Positions 24,480-34,759 of a stretch of 64,000 nucleotides of DNA are shown here, piece after piece (positions within the stretch are counted from its first letter, which is position 1; each line of letters starts with the position of its first letter). The stretch covers positions 62,001 to 126,000 of the forward strand of contig NZ_JADOET010000003.1 in assembly GCF_015645385.1 (NCBI RefSeq), in the 5' to 3' direction. The notes under the pieces are model-generated. The model was not told the DNA's origin. It saw only the letters and a list, made by a program, of their open reading frames with translations, and searched no databases. The position numbers were made by a program, and so were the translations under genes. The DNA comes from Winogradskyella marina (GTDB lineage: Bacteria > Bacteroidota > Bacteroidia > Flavobacteriales > Flavobacteriaceae).

Positions 24480-25814
24480 CTATTTTAAGGCTAATTCCTT
24501 TAGAAATTCAAAACGAACCAAACCATCGTCATCAATTTTAGTTAATTTCACGTTTTCGAGTGTATTTACTAATTCTGGATTCCAAGGTGCTTTTACTTTT
24601 ACATAATTTTCTGTAAAGCCATGAATGTAACCTTCTTTGTTTTCGCTTTCAAACAATACAGTTCGTTCTGTGTTTAATTGTTTTTCATAAAAAGCACGTC
24701 GTTTTTTAGCTGATAAGCCTCTTAACATTTTACTGCGCTTTGCACGTTTTGCTTTAGAGACCACATTTGGCATTTCTGCAGCTTCCGTATTGTCGCGTTC
24801 TGAATATTGAAACACGTGTAAATACGAAATATCTAATGCGTTCAAAAAGTTATACGTTTCAAGAAAAGCATCGTCTGTTTCACCAGGAAAACCAACAATA
24901 ACATCAACACCAATACAAGCGTGTGGCATCACTTCTTTTATCTTAGACACTCTATCTACATACAGTTCCTTCATGTAGCGACGCTTCATCTTTTTTAAGA
25001 TGTCATTACTTCCACTTTGTAATGGTATATGAAAATGAGGTACAAAAGCTCTAGAGTTAGACACTAAATCTATGGTTTCGTTTTTCAGTAAATTTGGTTC
25101 AATTGAAGAAATTCTTAGGCGTTCTATGCCTTCAACTTTATCTAACTCTTTAACCAAATCTAAAAAGGTATGTTCGTGCTTTTTATTCCCGAACTCCCCT
25201 TTTCCGTAGTCTCCAATATTTACTCCAGTTAACACAATCTCCTTAATCCCTTTTTCTGAAATTTCTTTGGCATTCTGTAATACATTCACCATTGTATCAC
25301 TACGAGAAATACCTCTTGCTAACGGAATTGTACAATACGTACATTTATAATCGCAACCGTCTTGAACTTTTAAAAATGCTCTAGTTCTATCACCAATAGA
25401 ATAACTTCCTACGTAGAAATCGGCATCTTCTATTTCACACGAATGCACTTCACCAAAATCGTTTTTAGTTAGGTCATTTAAGTAATCTGTAATTTTAAAT
25501 TTCTCCGTTGCACCCAAAACCAAATCTACTCCGTTCACATCGGCTAATTCTTCTGGTTTTAATTGCGCGTAACAACCAATAGCAGCAACAAAAGCATCTG
25601 GGTTACTTTTTTGAGCATGCTTAACAATAGTTTTAAAACGCTTGTCCGCATTCTCGGTTACCGAACAGGTGTTAATCACATATATATCAGCCGTTTCTTT
25701 AAAATCTACACGATCAAAACCTTCATCCTTAAAACTTCTAGCAATTGTAGAGGTTTCAGAAAAATTAAGTTTACAACCTAATGTATAAAATGCGACTTTT
25801 TTTGTTGGATTCAT
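24480..25814 (-). CDS. mtaB: tRNA N6-threonylcarbamoyladenosine 37 C2-methylthiotransferase
   Basis: 444 residues; a radical-SAM enzyme that converts t6A37 to ms2t6A37 in tRNAs reading ANN codons. The UPF0004 N-domain has its three cluster-binding cysteines in TLGCKLNF, NTCSVTE and IGCYAQLKPEE. The radical-SAM motif CDYKCTYCTIP is at about residues 151-161. The terminal TRAM-like region is short. Among methylthiotransferases the GCKLN start and CTIPLARG segment favour MtaB over MiaB or RimO. It is divergent from the peptide-binding lipoprotein gene. Confidence 0.95.
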   Translation of the reverse strand: MNPTKKVAFYTLGCKLNFSETSTIARSFKDEGFDRVDFKETADIYVINTCSVTENADKRFKTIVKHAQKSNPDAFVAAIGCYAQLKPEELADVNGVDLVLGATEKFKITDYLNDLTKNDFGEVHSCEIEDADFYVGSYSIGDRTRAFLKVQDGCDYKCTYCTIPLARGISRSDTMVNVLQNAKEISEKGIKEIVLTGVNIGDYGKGEFGNKKHEHTFLDLVKELDKVEGIERLRISSIEPNLLKNETIDLVSNSRAFVPHFHIPLQSGSNDILKKMKRRYMKELYVDRVSKIKEVMPHACIGVDVIVGFPGETDDAFLETYNFLNALDISYLHVFQYSERDNTEAAEMPNVVSKAKRAKRSKMLRGLSAKKRRAFYEKQLNTERTVLFESENKEGYIHGFTENYVKVKAPWNPELVNTLENVKLTKIDDDGLVRFEFLKELALK

Positions 25815-25836
25815 TCTTGTACTTTTACCAAGTTGG

Positions 25837-25844
25837 CAAATTTA
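25837..25844 (-). promoter_or_regulatory. TAAATTTG, candidate -7 element for mtaB
   Basis: Minus-strand TAnnTTTG match 23 bp upstream of the mtaB ATG, in the 45-bp gap to the divergent gene's ATG. Confidence 0.42.
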
Positions 25845-25859
25845 CAACATATAAGTTAT

Positions 25860-27488
25860 ATGCTAAAACTTACACCATTCTTATTCAATAGATTACTTAT
25901 TACAGTCGTCATTTTCACGGTATGTTCTTGTACTTCAAATGAAAACGAACATCCAGATCATCTTGTTTTTAGATATAACGAACACAAAAATATAGGTTCT
26001 CTAGATCCTGCATTTTCAAAGGATTTAGCAGATATTTGGGCAACACACCAATTATTTAATGGTTTAGTTCAGATGGATGATCAATTGAATGTAAAGCCGG
26101 CTATTGCTAAAAATTGGACAATTACAGATAGTGCAACTACTTATAATTTCACCCTTAGAAACGATGTGTTTTTTCATAAACACGAAGTGTTTGAACAAGA
26201 TTCCACAAGAAACGTTACAGCTTCAGATTTTGAATATAGTTTCAATAGATTAAAAGACGAAACGATAGCCTCACCAGGAAGTTGGGTTTTAAATAAGGTG
26301 ACTAAATTTTCAGCCGTAAATGACTCAACGTTTCAAATTAAATTGAAGCAACCATTTCCAGCATTTTTAGGGTTACTTACCATGAAATATTGTTCCGTTG
26401 TTCCGAAAGAAATTGTTGAACATTATGGTAATGATTTTAGATCGCATCCTATTGGAACAGGGCCTTTTAAATTTAAACGATGGGAAGAAAATTTAAAATT
26501 AGTTTTTAGACGAAATAATCATTATTTCGAAACAGATGCAACAAACCAACAATTACCTTACCTCGAGGCTGTTGCTATAACGTTTTTACCAGACAAACAA
26601 AGTGAATTTCTTCAGTTTGCCCAAGGTAATATCGATTTTGTATCTGGATTAGACGCCTCTTATAAAGATGAAATTTTAACCACAGTTGGCCAGTTAAAAA
26701 CCAATTATAAGGACGATGTGAATATGATTCGTGGTCCATATCTTAACACTGAATATTTAGCGTTTTATATGGAAACTAAAGTTAATACCATTCAGTCTTT
26801 AAAATTGAGAAAAGCAATTAATGTCGGTTTTGATCGCGATAAAATGATGATGTATTTGAGAAATGGTATAGGTATTCCTGCAAGTGGTGGATTTATTCCT
26901 AAAGGTCTACCTGGTTATGATGATACAATTGGTTTTACCTACGATCCTGAATTAGCAAAACAATTAGTTTCTGAATTTAAAGCTGAAACAGGAATTAATG
27001 ATCCCGAAATTACGCTAACTACAACAAGTAATTATTTAAGCTTTTGTGAATTTATTCAACGCGAACTTCAAAAAACAGGTTTGTTAGTTAATGTAGATGT
27101 TATTCCACCATCAAGTTTAAAAGATGCCAAAGCCAATGGACAAGTAGATTTTTTTAGAGCCAGTTGGATAGCCGATTATCCTGATGCAGAAAATTATTTA
27201 TCACTATACTACAGTAAAAACTTTGCTCCAAATGGTCCTAATTACACCCATTTTAAGAGTGCTGAATTTGATAAAATGTATGAAGCGGCATACTTAGAAA
27301 CAGACTCCGAACGTCGGATAGAGCTTTACACAAAAATGGATTCTCTTATTATGGCTTCTGCACCAATAGTGCCTATGTTTTATGATGAAGTTGTTCGGTT
27401 TACTCGAAAAAACGTAAGCGGATTAGGAATTAACGCAACCAATTTACTGGAACTGAAATCTGTTAAAAAATCAGAACTTAAAAACTAA
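25860..27488 (+). CDS. oligopeptide-type ABC transporter substrate-binding lipoprotein
   Basis: 542 residues from the ATG at 25860; a TTG at 25833 would only lengthen the leader. The signal peptide ends in the lipobox CSC. The body is a class C binding protein of the DppA/OppA family (SBP_bac_5). Motifs seen are DPAFSKDLADIWATHQLFNGLVQMD, TASDFEYSFNRLKD and HPIGTGPFKFKRW. No permease or ATPase genes adjoin it, so it either pairs with a transporter elsewhere or acts as a stand-alone sensor or scavenger. Confidence 0.9.
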   Translation: MLKLTPFLFNRLLITVVIFTVCSCTSNENEHPDHLVFRYNEHKNIGSLDPAFSKDLADIWATHQLFNGLVQMDDQLNVKPAIAKNWTITDSATTYNFTLRNDVFFHKHEVFEQDSTRNVTASDFEYSFNRLKDETIASPGSWVLNKVTKFSAVNDSTFQIKLKQPFPAFLGLLTMKYCSVVPKEIVEHYGNDFRSHPIGTGPFKFKRWEENLKLVFRRNNHYFETDATNQQLPYLEAVAITFLPDKQSEFLQFAQGNIDFVSGLDASYKDEILTTVGQLKTNYKDDVNMIRGPYLNTEYLAFYMETKVNTIQSLKLRKAINVGFDRDKMMMYLRNGIGIPASGGFIPKGLPGYDDTIGFTYDPELAKQLVSEFKAETGINDPEITLTTTSNYLSFCEFIQRELQKTGLLVNVDVIPPSSLKDAKANGQVDFFRASWIADYPDAENYLSLYYSKNFAPNGPNYTHFKSAEFDKMYEAAYLETDSERRIELYTKMDSLIMASAPIVPMFYDEVVRFTRKNVSGLGINATNLLELKSVKKSELKN

Positions 27489-27538
27489 AAACAGTAAAAC
27501 GCATCAAAACGTAAGACACATTAAAAATAGTAGTGGTA

Positions 27539-28714
27539 TTAATCTTTTCTATACTGTTTTGTTTCTTCAAAAACATGATTTAAAATCGCTTTATCAATTT
27601 CTGTAAAATCTTCTTTTCGTCTTCCCATCACAACTTCGGCAACTTCAAAGGCCTTCACAGTTTTATATGTTACAAAGCCTTTACTTCCTCCCCAAGAAAA
27701 ACTTGGCACAAAATTCCTTGGAAAACCACTTCCAAAAATATTAGCACTTACGCCAATAACAGTACCAGTATTAAACATTGTATTAATGCCACATTTACTA
27801 TGATCTCCCATCATTAATCCGCAGAATTGTAATCCGGTTCTTGCAAAGCCTTCGGTTTGGTAATCCCAAAGTCTAACTTCGGCATAATTGTTTTTTAAAT
27901 TACTGGTGTTAGTATCTGCACCTAAATTACACCATTCCCCTAAAACAGAATTTCCTAAAAAGCCATCATGTCCTTTATTTGAATATCCAAAAATCACTGA
28001 GCTACTAACCTCTCCTCCTACTTTACTATGTGGCCCAACGGTTGTTGGTCCATAAATTTTACTGGCCATTTTTAAAGTCGCATTATGACATAAGGCAAAA
28101 GGGCCTCTAACGATAGAACCTTCCATGACCTCAGCATCTTTTCCTATATAAATTGGTCCAGAACTTGCATTAAGTGTCGCAAAATTTAAAGTTGCTCCTT
28201 TTTCGATAAAAATATTTTCTGGATTAATAGTGTTTATGGTCGCGGGAATTGGTTGCGACTGTCGATCCTTAGTAATTAGATTAAAATCTTCAATTATGGC
28301 TTCACCATTTAAGGCAAAAATATCCCAAGTGTGTTCAATTTTTAATAGCTCACCTTCAAACTCTATGGCTTCAAAGGTTGAAAAGTCGTTAACCTCTTCT
28401 CCTTCTTTAACGAAAAAGGCGATAACGTCTTCACCTTGAAACAACGCTTGATTATGCTTTAGGTTTTTTACAACTGCTACAACTTCGAGATTTGGTAGAA
28501 AAGACGCATTAATCATAATATTATTTTCCATTTCTACCATAGGAAACTTGTCTGCTAAATAATCTTCAGTAACCGTTGTTGTGGTATACTCTATATAAGA
28601 TTCCCATTTTTGGCGTATGGTTAAAATACCTACTCTTAAATCTGCTACTGGCCTTGTAAACGTAAACGGCAACAGGTTTTTGCGATAAGGACCATCAAAT
28701 AATATGTAGTTCAT
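27539..28714 (-). CDS. GlmU-family putative sugar nucleotidyltransferase/acyltransferase
   Basis: 391 residues of the flavobacterial GlmU-like family. The N-terminal half (FDGPYRKNLLPFTFTRPVADLRVGI) replaces the standard GxGTRM nucleotidyltransferase loop. The C-terminal half is a left-handed beta helix with hexapeptide repeats (GPIYIGKDAEVMEGSIVRGPFAL; NLGADTNTSNLKNNYAEV). This layout suggests sugar-phosphate handling in cell-wall or glycan precursor synthesis. The missing classical loop makes nucleotidyl transfer uncertain. Confidence 0.85.
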   Translation of the reverse strand: MNYILFDGPYRKNLLPFTFTRPVADLRVGILTIRQKWESYIEYTTTTVTEDYLADKFPMVEMENNIMINASFLPNLEVVAVVKNLKHNQALFQGEDVIAFFVKEGEEVNDFSTFEAIEFEGELLKIEHTWDIFALNGEAIIEDFNLITKDRQSQPIPATINTINPENIFIEKGATLNFATLNASSGPIYIGKDAEVMEGSIVRGPFALCHNATLKMASKIYGPTTVGPHSKVGGEVSSSVIFGYSNKGHDGFLGNSVLGEWCNLGADTNTSNLKNNYAEVRLWDYQTEGFARTGLQFCGLMMGDHSKCGINTMFNTGTVIGVSANIFGSGFPRNFVPSFSWGGSKGFVTYKTVKAFEVAEVVMGRRKEDFTEIDKAILNHVFEETKQYRKD

Positions 28715-28807
28715 TGTGCGGTTTTAAAGTTAAAGCGTATCTTAGAAAGCTACTCTTCTCAAATGCATCTTAATTGTTATATCAAAAATAGCATAAATGC
28801 TTAAAAT

Positions 28808-28840
28808 AAAAAAGCCTCTCTGATATCAGAAAGGCTATTT
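28808..28840 (-). terminator. terminator of rpmE
   Basis: A near-perfect stem (agcctttctgat with atcagagaggct, minus strand) is followed by a run of T, immediately after the rpmE stop codon. Confidence 0.85.
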
Positions 28841-28859
28841 ATATACTTGTATACAAAGC

Positions 28860-29111
28860 TTATTTTTTAAACTTAGCATATTTATTTTTAAACTTATCAA
28901 TACGACCAGCTGTATCTACTAATTTAGATTTACCTGTATAGAATGGGTGAGATGTTCTAGAAATCTCCAATTTCACTAATGGATATTCAGTACCATCTAC
29001 ATCGATAGTTTCATTTGTATCTGCTGTAGATTTTGTTAAAAACACCTCTTCGTTAGACATGTCTTTAAACGCTACTACTCTATAATTTTCTGGATGTATT
29101 CCTGCTTTCAT
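28860..29111 (-). CDS. rpmE: 50S ribosomal protein L31 type B (bL31B)
   Basis: 83 residues starting [19 protein letters not shown]; the preceding GTG at 29114 is less likely as start. Family blocks are [32 protein letters not shown]. The cysteine pair of the zinc-binding A type is absent, so this is the zinc-independent B type. It has its own promoter box and terminator. Confidence 0.97.
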   Translation of the reverse strand: MKAGIHPENYRVVAFKDMSNEEVFLTKSTADTNETIDVDGTEYPLVKLEISRTSHPFYTGKSKLVDTAGRIDKFKNKYAKFKK

Positions 29112-29148
29112 CACTAAATGCTTTAAATATATTCGATTTTTCGAGGTG

Positions 29149-29156
29149 CAAATTTA
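29149..29156 (-). promoter_or_regulatory. TAAATTTG, candidate -7 element for rpmE
   Basis: Minus-strand TAnnTTTG match followed by CACC, about 38 bp upstream of the rpmE start. Confidence 0.45.
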
Positions 29157-29222
29157 ACCAATTTTTATAAATCTACAATCTTTTTGATAAATTTTATTTA
29201 GTAAATATATGTAACATTTATG

Positions 29223-29230
29223 TAACTTTG
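29223..29230 (+). promoter_or_regulatory. TAACTTTG, candidate -7 element for DUF4199 gene
   Basis: Matches TAnnTTTG 39 bp before the ATG at 29270. A direct repeat ATGTAAC occurs just upstream and at its left edge. Confidence 0.42.
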
Positions 29231-29269
29231 ACTACTAACTAGTTAATTAACCAAAAACCTAACCATATT

Positions 29270-29803
29270 ATGGACAAATCTTTGAAGTCTTCAGCTGTTA
29301 ATAACGGCTTATATTTAGCACTTATACTGTCATCTTTTACTATAATCGGCTATGCTGTCTACCTTGATTTATTTACGCAATGGTGGTTTGGTATTGGCCA
29401 AATGCTACTCGTTATTATTTTTGGAATTGTATCTTCAATAAAAGCAAAAAAACTCTTAGGAGGTTTTATTAGTTTCAAAGATGCTTTTACTGCTTTTTTT
29501 ATAACAATTGCTATAGGTATCTCAATACCTGCTGTTATAGGTTTCGTTATTTTTAATATTGTAGATGCCGAAGCTGCCACAATATTGCAAGAAAAAATAA
29601 TAGACAATCAATTAGCGATGATGGAAAGGTTTGGTGCACCACAACAATCTATAGATGAGGCTATGGCGCAAATTCAAAAAGAAGAGAGTTTTTTCTCTAT
29701 AGGAAATACTATAAAAACTACTGCTTATCAACTTTTAGGTTTTAGTGTTATAGGTCTTATTGTTGCCGCTGTTACAAAAAAGAAAGATCCGCACGAAGCT
29801 TAA
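29270..29803 (+). CDS. DUF4199 membrane protein
   Basis: 177 residues with four hydrophobic helices (about 14-32, 37-55, 68-92 and 148-168). Between helices three and four lies an amphipathic amide-rich stretch. The pattern NGLYLALILSSFTIIGY and KKLLGGFISFKDAFTAFF is that of the DUF4199 family, often found next to a GT2 glycosyltransferase in flavobacteria, as it is here 44 bp downstream. Function unknown; a role in lipid-linked sugar transfer would be inference from position. Confidence 0.8.
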   Translation: MDKSLKSSAVNNGLYLALILSSFTIIGYAVYLDLFTQWWFGIGQMLLVIIFGIVSSIKAKKLLGGFISFKDAFTAFFITIAIGISIPAVIGFVIFNIVDAEAATILQEKIIDNQLAMMERFGAPQQSIDEAMAQIQKEESFFSIGNTIKTTAYQLLGFSVIGLIVAAVTKKKDPHEA

Positions 29804-29847
29804 ATAATTTCTTTACATTTGAAATGTAGAAATTAGACCTAAACCCT

Positions 29848-30798
29848 ATGGATATATCAGTAGTAATTCCACTACTTAACGAAGAGGAATCTTTAAAAGA
29901 ATTACACGATTGGATAGTTTCTGTGATGCTACCTAATCAATTTTCTTACGAAATTCTTTTTATAGATGATGGTAGTACTGATAAGTCATGGCAAATTATC
30001 ACTGAACTAGCAGAAATTAACCCAAATGTAAAAGGCATTAAGTTCCTTAAAAATTTTGGAAAATCACAAGCTTTACATGCTGGCTTTGCTAAAGCTGAAG
30101 GTGATGTTGTTATCACCATGGATGCGGATTTACAAGATAATCCTGAAGAAATTCCAGAGCTCTTCAAAATGATAAAAGCTGATAAGTATGATCTTGTTTC
30201 TGGCTGGAAAAAGAAACGTTACGATTCTTATTTTTCTAAAAATTTACCTTCAAAATTATTTAATTGGGCAGCAAGACGAACTTCAGGTGTTATTTTAAAT
30301 GATTTTAATTGTGGTTTAAAAGCGTACAGCAACATTGTTGTGAAACATATTGATGTCTACGGTGAAATGCATCGTTATATTCCTGTATTGGCAAAAAATG
30401 CAGGTTTTACTTCTATTGGTGAAAAAGTTGTACAACACCAAGCACGTAAATATGGCCACACAAAATTTGGAATGAATCGTTTTATAAACGGTTTCTTAGA
30501 TTTGATAACCATTTGGTTTATTTCTCACTTTGGAAAAAGACCTATGCATTTATTTGGTGCACTTGGTGTTATTATGTTTTTTATTGGATTCTGTTTTGCG
30601 ACCTATTTAGGAATAGATAAATTGTTTCTAAATCCAACAGGTCGACTCATAACAGAACGTCCGCAATTCTACATCGCCTTAACGACCATGATTATTGGTT
30701 CGCAATTATTTATCGCAGGATTTTTAGGCGAACTTGTTCTGCGAACTAATCGTAAGCAACAACGCTATTTCATAAAAGAAAACTTGAACTTGTCTTAA
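29848..30798 (+). CDS. family 2 glycosyltransferase (dolichyl/undecaprenyl-phosphate type)
   Basis: 316 residues. The N-terminal GT-A domain has VVIPLLNEEESL, FIDDGSTDKSW and the metal-binding MDADLQDNPEEIP. Two C-terminal membrane helices (about 232-255 and 273-294) follow, the layout of DPM1/ArnC/GtrB enzymes. Such enzymes move a sugar from a nucleotide donor to polyprenyl phosphate at the inner membrane. Donor unknown. It is probably cotranscribed with the DUF4199 gene and possibly with the phosphohexomutase 78 bp downstream. Confidence 0.92.
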   Translation: MDISVVIPLLNEEESLKELHDWIVSVMLPNQFSYEILFIDDGSTDKSWQIITELAEINPNVKGIKFLKNFGKSQALHAGFAKAEGDVVITMDADLQDNPEEIPELFKMIKADKYDLVSGWKKKRYDSYFSKNLPSKLFNWAARRTSGVILNDFNCGLKAYSNIVVKHIDVYGEMHRYIPVLAKNAGFTSIGEKVVQHQARKYGHTKFGMNRFINGFLDLITIWFISHFGKRPMHLFGALGVIMFFIGFCFATYLGIDKLFLNPTGRLITERPQFYIALTTMIIGSQLFIAGFLGELVLRTNRKQQRYFIKENLNLS

Positions 30799-30876
30799 TT
30801 AGGCTAATTTTATTGCACCACAAGACACACTCAATCTATTGAATTGTTTATTTTTGTTAATAAATCCATTTTATCC

Positions 30877-32604
30877 ATGATACATATTAAACCTGAAATT
30901 TTAGAACGCGTAAACTCTTGGTTAACACCAACATTTGATGAAGATTCTCAAAAGGAAATAAAGCACATGATTGCGTCTAACCCTAAAGAATTAGAAGAGA
31001 GTTTTTATAAGGATCTAGAATTTGGAACTGGTGGTATGCGAGGTATTATGGGACTTGGCACCAACCGAATCAATAAATATACGCTAGGAAAAAATACACA
31101 GGGCTTAAGTAACTATTTAAAACAATCCTTTCCTAATGAAGACATAAAAGTTGCAATTGCATATGATTGCAGACATAATAGCCAGACCTTCGGAAAGCTA
31201 GTTGCAGATGTATTTTCTGCCAATGGCATTAAAGTTTATTTATTTGAAGAACTAAGACCAACACCAGAATTATCTTTCGCCTTAAAGCATTTAAATTGTC
31301 ATTGTGGTATTGTTTTAACAGCATCTCATAATCCGCCAGAATATAATGGATATAAAGTGTATTGGCAAGATGGAGGTCAATTAGTTCCACCACAAGATTC
31401 CGCTGTAATAGCCGAAATTAATCGCTTAGATTATTCTGAAATTAAGTTTGAAGCTAATTCCGATTTAATTCAATATATAGGAAAAGACGTTGATGATGTA
31501 TTCATTGATGCTTCCGTAAAAAATGGAAGTTTTGATACATCGGAAGCTGCGAGACAAGATTTAAACATTGTGTTTACCTCTCTACACGGAACATCCATTA
31601 CAGCGATACCAGAAACCTTGAAACGTGCTGGCTATACAAATGTTAATATTGTTGAAGAGCAACGTGTGCCTAATGGAGATTTTCCAACGGTTGTTTCTCC
31701 AAATCCAGAGGAGCCTGCAGCATTAAAAATGGCCATGGAGTTGGCCGAAAAAGTCAATGGTGATATTGTTATTGGTACAGACCCAGACTGTGATCGTTTA
31801 GGTGTAGTTGTAAGAAACTTAGAAAATGAATTAGTAATTCTTAATGGTAACCAAGCCATGTTATTAATGACTAATTTTCTATTAAAACAATGGAAAAAAG
31901 AAGGAAAAATTAATGGTAATCAATTTGTAGGTTCTACTATTGTTTCTACGCCAATGATGTCTGTTTTAGCAAATGCTTATGATGTAGAGTGCAAAATAGG
32001 ACTTACTGGGTTTAAGTGGATTGCTAAAATGATTAAAGACTTCCCAACAATGAATTTTATTGGTGGAGGTGAAGAAAGTTTTGGGTTTATGGTAGGCGAC
32101 TTTGTACGCGATAAAGATGCTGTTACGTCTACCCTTTTAGCTTGTGAAATTGCCGCTCAGGCAAAAGCTAATGGTAAAACCTTATACCAAGAATTAATCG
32201 ATATGTATATTGAACACGGTTTCTTTAAAGAGCATTTAGTTGCTTTAACAAAAAAAGGAATTGAAGGAGCACAAGAAATTAAGCAAATGATGGTTGATGC
32301 TAGAGAAAATCCACTAAAAGAAATCAACGGCGAAAAAGTAGTGTTAATTGAAGATTATCAATTGTCTATTTCTAAAAATCTACAAACCCAGGAGGAAACC
32401 ACTATTGATATTCCAAAATCTAATGTCTTAATTTATTATACTGAAAATGGTAGTAAGATAGCACTACGACCAAGCGGTACAGAACCAAAAATAAAATTCT
32501 ATATAAGTGTAAATGCTGACCTTGACAATACGTCAGAATTTGCAAAAACGGAGCAGTTATTGGGAGATAGAATTGATGCTATCCTCAAGGATTTGAATTT
32601 GTAA
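30877..32604 (+). CDS. phosphoglucomutase/phosphomannomutase (alpha-D-phosphohexomutase)
   Basis: 575 residues from the ATG giving MIHIKPEI; a TTG at 30844 would add eleven residues. It interconverts hexose 1- and 6-phosphates. All four family loops are present: the phosphoserine loop [13 protein letters not shown], the metal loop GTDPDCDR, the sugar-binding GGGEESFG and the phosphate loop [12 protein letters not shown]. The length and the [10 protein letters not shown] segment fit the PgcA-like bacterial phosphoglucomutase clade. It precedes an ABC exporter by 3 bp and a GT2 enzyme lies upstream, consistent with supply of sugar phosphates to glycan synthesis. Confidence 0.94.
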   Translation: MIHIKPEILERVNSWLTPTFDEDSQKEIKHMIASNPKELEESFYKDLEFGTGGMRGIMGLGTNRINKYTLGKNTQGLSNYLKQSFPNEDIKVAIAYDCRHNSQTFGKLVADVFSANGIKVYLFEELRPTPELSFALKHLNCHCGIVLTASHNPPEYNGYKVYWQDGGQLVPPQDSAVIAEINRLDYSEIKFEANSDLIQYIGKDVDDVFIDASVKNGSFDTSEAARQDLNIVFTSLHGTSITAIPETLKRAGYTNVNIVEEQRVPNGDFPTVVSPNPEEPAALKMAMELAEKVNGDIVIGTDPDCDRLGVVVRNLENELVILNGNQAMLLMTNFLLKQWKKEGKINGNQFVGSTIVSTPMMSVLANAYDVECKIGLTGFKWIAKMIKDFPTMNFIGGGEESFGFMVGDFVRDKDAVTSTLLACEIAAQAKANGKTLYQELIDMYIEHGFFKEHLVALTKKGIEGAQEIKQMMVDARENPLKEINGEKVVLIEDYQLSISKNLQTQEETTIDIPKSNVLIYYTENGSKIALRPSGTEPKIKFYISVNADLDNTSEFAKTEQLLGDRIDAILKDLNL

Positions 32605-32607
32605 TTA

Positions 32608-34434
32608 ATGGATTATATAAAGAAGTTATCTCGGTTTATTGTTCCGTATAAACGATATGGTTACCTCAACGTTTTTTTTAATGTTCTATATGCCTTATTT
32701 AGTACATTAGCAATGGTATCATTAATGCCTATGATTAATGTATTGTTTGGTGAAACCGAAAAATTAAACACAAAACCTGTATATAATGGTATAAGAGATT
32801 TAAAATCTTATGGCGAAGATTATTTAAATTATTTTGTAACAACAACAAACGAAAGTGATGGTCCTCAACAAACCTTACTTTATATGATTATCTTAATCAT
32901 AAGTTTATTTTTACTTAAAAATATTTTTAATTATTTAGCGCTCTTTTTCATTACTTTTTTAAGAAATGGCGTTTTAAAAGATCTCAGGAATTCAATTTAC
33001 GATAAAGTAATGACCTTACCTATCTCTTATTATTCAGAAAAGAAAAAAGGAGATATTATTGCTCGAATTTCTGGTGATGTAAATGAGGTAAAAAACTCTT
33101 TATTAGCCATACTAGAACTCATTGTAAAAGAACCCTTAACCATTGTTTTTGCTATTGTAACAATGTTTACAATTTCAATGAAACTTACAATATTTGTGTT
33201 TCTATTTATTCCAATAGCTGGATTGATTATTTCTAGAATCGGAAAAAGTCTAAAGAAAAAATCGAATCGTGTTCAAACAGAGCAAGGTGTGTTTCTTTCA
33301 ACATTAGAAGAAACTCTGAGTGGCTTGAAAGTGATTAAAGGGTTTAATTCCGAAAAACGATTTAATACCAAGTTTCAAGAATCTACAAATCGGTTTTACA
33401 ATTTCTCTAATGTATTAATGAACCGTCAAAATTTGGCGTCACCTGCAAGTGAGTTTTTAGGTATCGCAACTATTGCTGCGCTTTTATGGTACGGAGGCAG
33501 TATGGTTTTAATAGAGAACAGTCTTTCTGGAGGTGCATTTATAACCTATATGGCTTTAGCGTACCAAATTTTAACTCCAGCCAAAGCCATCAGCAAAGCT
33601 AGTTACAAAGTAAAAGCTGGAAATGCAGCTGCAGATCGTGTTCTCGAAATTTTAGAAACACCATCACCTCTTGAAGATAAAGTAGACGCAATTTCAAAAA
33701 CAGATTTCAATTCAGAAATAAAACTAGACAATATTTCTTTTAAATACGACGATGACTTAGTCCTTAAAAACTTCACACTTCAAGTTCCAAAAGGAAAAAG
33801 CGTAGCTTTAGTTGGGCAGTCTGGAAGTGGAAAAAGTACAATTGCTAATCTTGTGACAAGGTTTTACGATGTAAATGAAGGAAGTATTTCTATTGATGGT
33901 GAAAACATAAAAGACATTACCAAATACTCTCTTAGAAGCCTAATGGGATTAGTAACTCAAGATTCTATTCTATTTAATGATAGCATTAAAAATAACCTTC
34001 TCTTAGGAAAAGAAAATGCTACTGACGACGAAATCATTGAAGCTTTAAAAATTGCCAACGCTTGGGAGTTTGTTAAAGACTTACCTCATGGTATTGATAC
34101 TAATATTGGAGATTCAGGTGGTAAATTATCTGGTGGTCAGCAACAACGTTTAAGTATCGCAAGAGCTGTGCTTAAAAATCCACCAATTATGATTTTAGAC
34201 GAAGCCACTTCGGCTTTAGATACTGAAAGTGAACGATTAGTACAAGATGCGCTTGAAAATATGATGAAGAACAGAACATCGGTTGTTATTGCTCACCGAT
34301 TATCTACCATCCAAAATGCAGACCAAATTGTAGTAATGCAAAAAGGAGAAATCGCAGAACAAGGCACCCATTTAGAACTTATGTCTAAAAATGGAGTTTA
34401 TAAAAAGCTCGTTGAAATGCAGAGTTTTGAGTAA
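32608..34434 (+). CDS. MsbA-like ABC exporter (fused permease and ATPase)
   Basis: 608 residues: six membrane helices (about 1-340) followed by a nucleotide-binding domain. Walker A is GQSGSGKST, the signature LSGGQQQR and Walker B IMILDEATSALD, with the H-loop IAHRLST. The half-transporter would dimerise and flip a lipid, glycolipid or peptide across the inner membrane. The MsbA-type coupling and the adjacent sugar-metabolism genes suggest a lipid A or lipid-linked glycan substrate, but the sequence does not decide. Its gene starts 3 bp after the phosphohexomutase stop. Confidence 0.93.
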   Translation: MDYIKKLSRFIVPYKRYGYLNVFFNVLYALFSTLAMVSLMPMINVLFGETEKLNTKPVYNGIRDLKSYGEDYLNYFVTTTNESDGPQQTLLYMIILIISLFLLKNIFNYLALFFITFLRNGVLKDLRNSIYDKVMTLPISYYSEKKKGDIIARISGDVNEVKNSLLAILELIVKEPLTIVFAIVTMFTISMKLTIFVFLFIPIAGLIISRIGKSLKKKSNRVQTEQGVFLSTLEETLSGLKVIKGFNSEKRFNTKFQESTNRFYNFSNVLMNRQNLASPASEFLGIATIAALLWYGGSMVLIENSLSGGAFITYMALAYQILTPAKAISKASYKVKAGNAAADRVLEILETPSPLEDKVDAISKTDFNSEIKLDNISFKYDDDLVLKNFTLQVPKGKSVALVGQSGSGKSTIANLVTRFYDVNEGSISIDGENIKDITKYSLRSLMGLVTQDSILFNDSIKNNLLLGKENATDDEIIEALKIANAWEFVKDLPHGIDTNIGDSGGKLSGGQQQRLSIARAVLKNPPIMILDEATSALDTESERLVQDALENMMKNRTSVVIAHRLSTIQNADQIVVMQKGEIAEQGTHLELMSKNGVYKKLVEMQSFE

Positions 34435-34483
34435 AGGTTAGATATCTCTTTAAAATCAAATAATTACGACGTTTTACAAACAA

Positions 34484-34521
34484 AAAAAGGATGCATATTT
34501 AAAGACATCCTTTCTTTTTTT
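34484..34521 (+). terminator. terminator after ABC exporter
   Basis: Stem aaaggatg with catccttt and a 12-nt loop, followed by a T-rich run. It opens the 325-bp gap before the ECF sigma gene. The rest of that gap is AT-rich and holds a weak hairpin at about 34522-34550 and the TTTGTCG repeats listed separately. Confidence 0.78.
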
Positions 34522-34613
34522 GGTTATCAGGTTTGGGGAACCGATAACTACCAAATAGGTTAAGCTGTGACAAACATATAATAAATAATAGTATCCGACA
34601 AGAAAAATATGTA

Positions 34614-34654
34614 TTTTGTCGTTTATTTTTACTCTTTGTCGATTTTATTTGTCG
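34614..34654 (+). promoter_or_regulatory. three TTTGTCG repeats upstream of ECF sigma gene
   Basis: The 7-mer TTTGTCG occurs at 34615, 34635 and 34648 on the same strand, 106-145 bp before the sigma gene start; an inverted CGACA is at about 34597. Repeats of this type could be regulator sites. Confidence 0.35.
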
Positions 34655-34759
34655 TAAAACACTGACTACCAACAACAACTAAATACCACATAATTAATAA
34701 AAAAAAGAGCCAATTAAACTTTTAGTATTTTACAGGGTCTTACTAACAAAGAAATTGAC

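Noticed and set aside
34522..34550. Hairpin ggttatc/gataac before the ECF locus
   Set aside because: Short stem with mismatches and no U run; cannot be separated from chance next to the real terminator.
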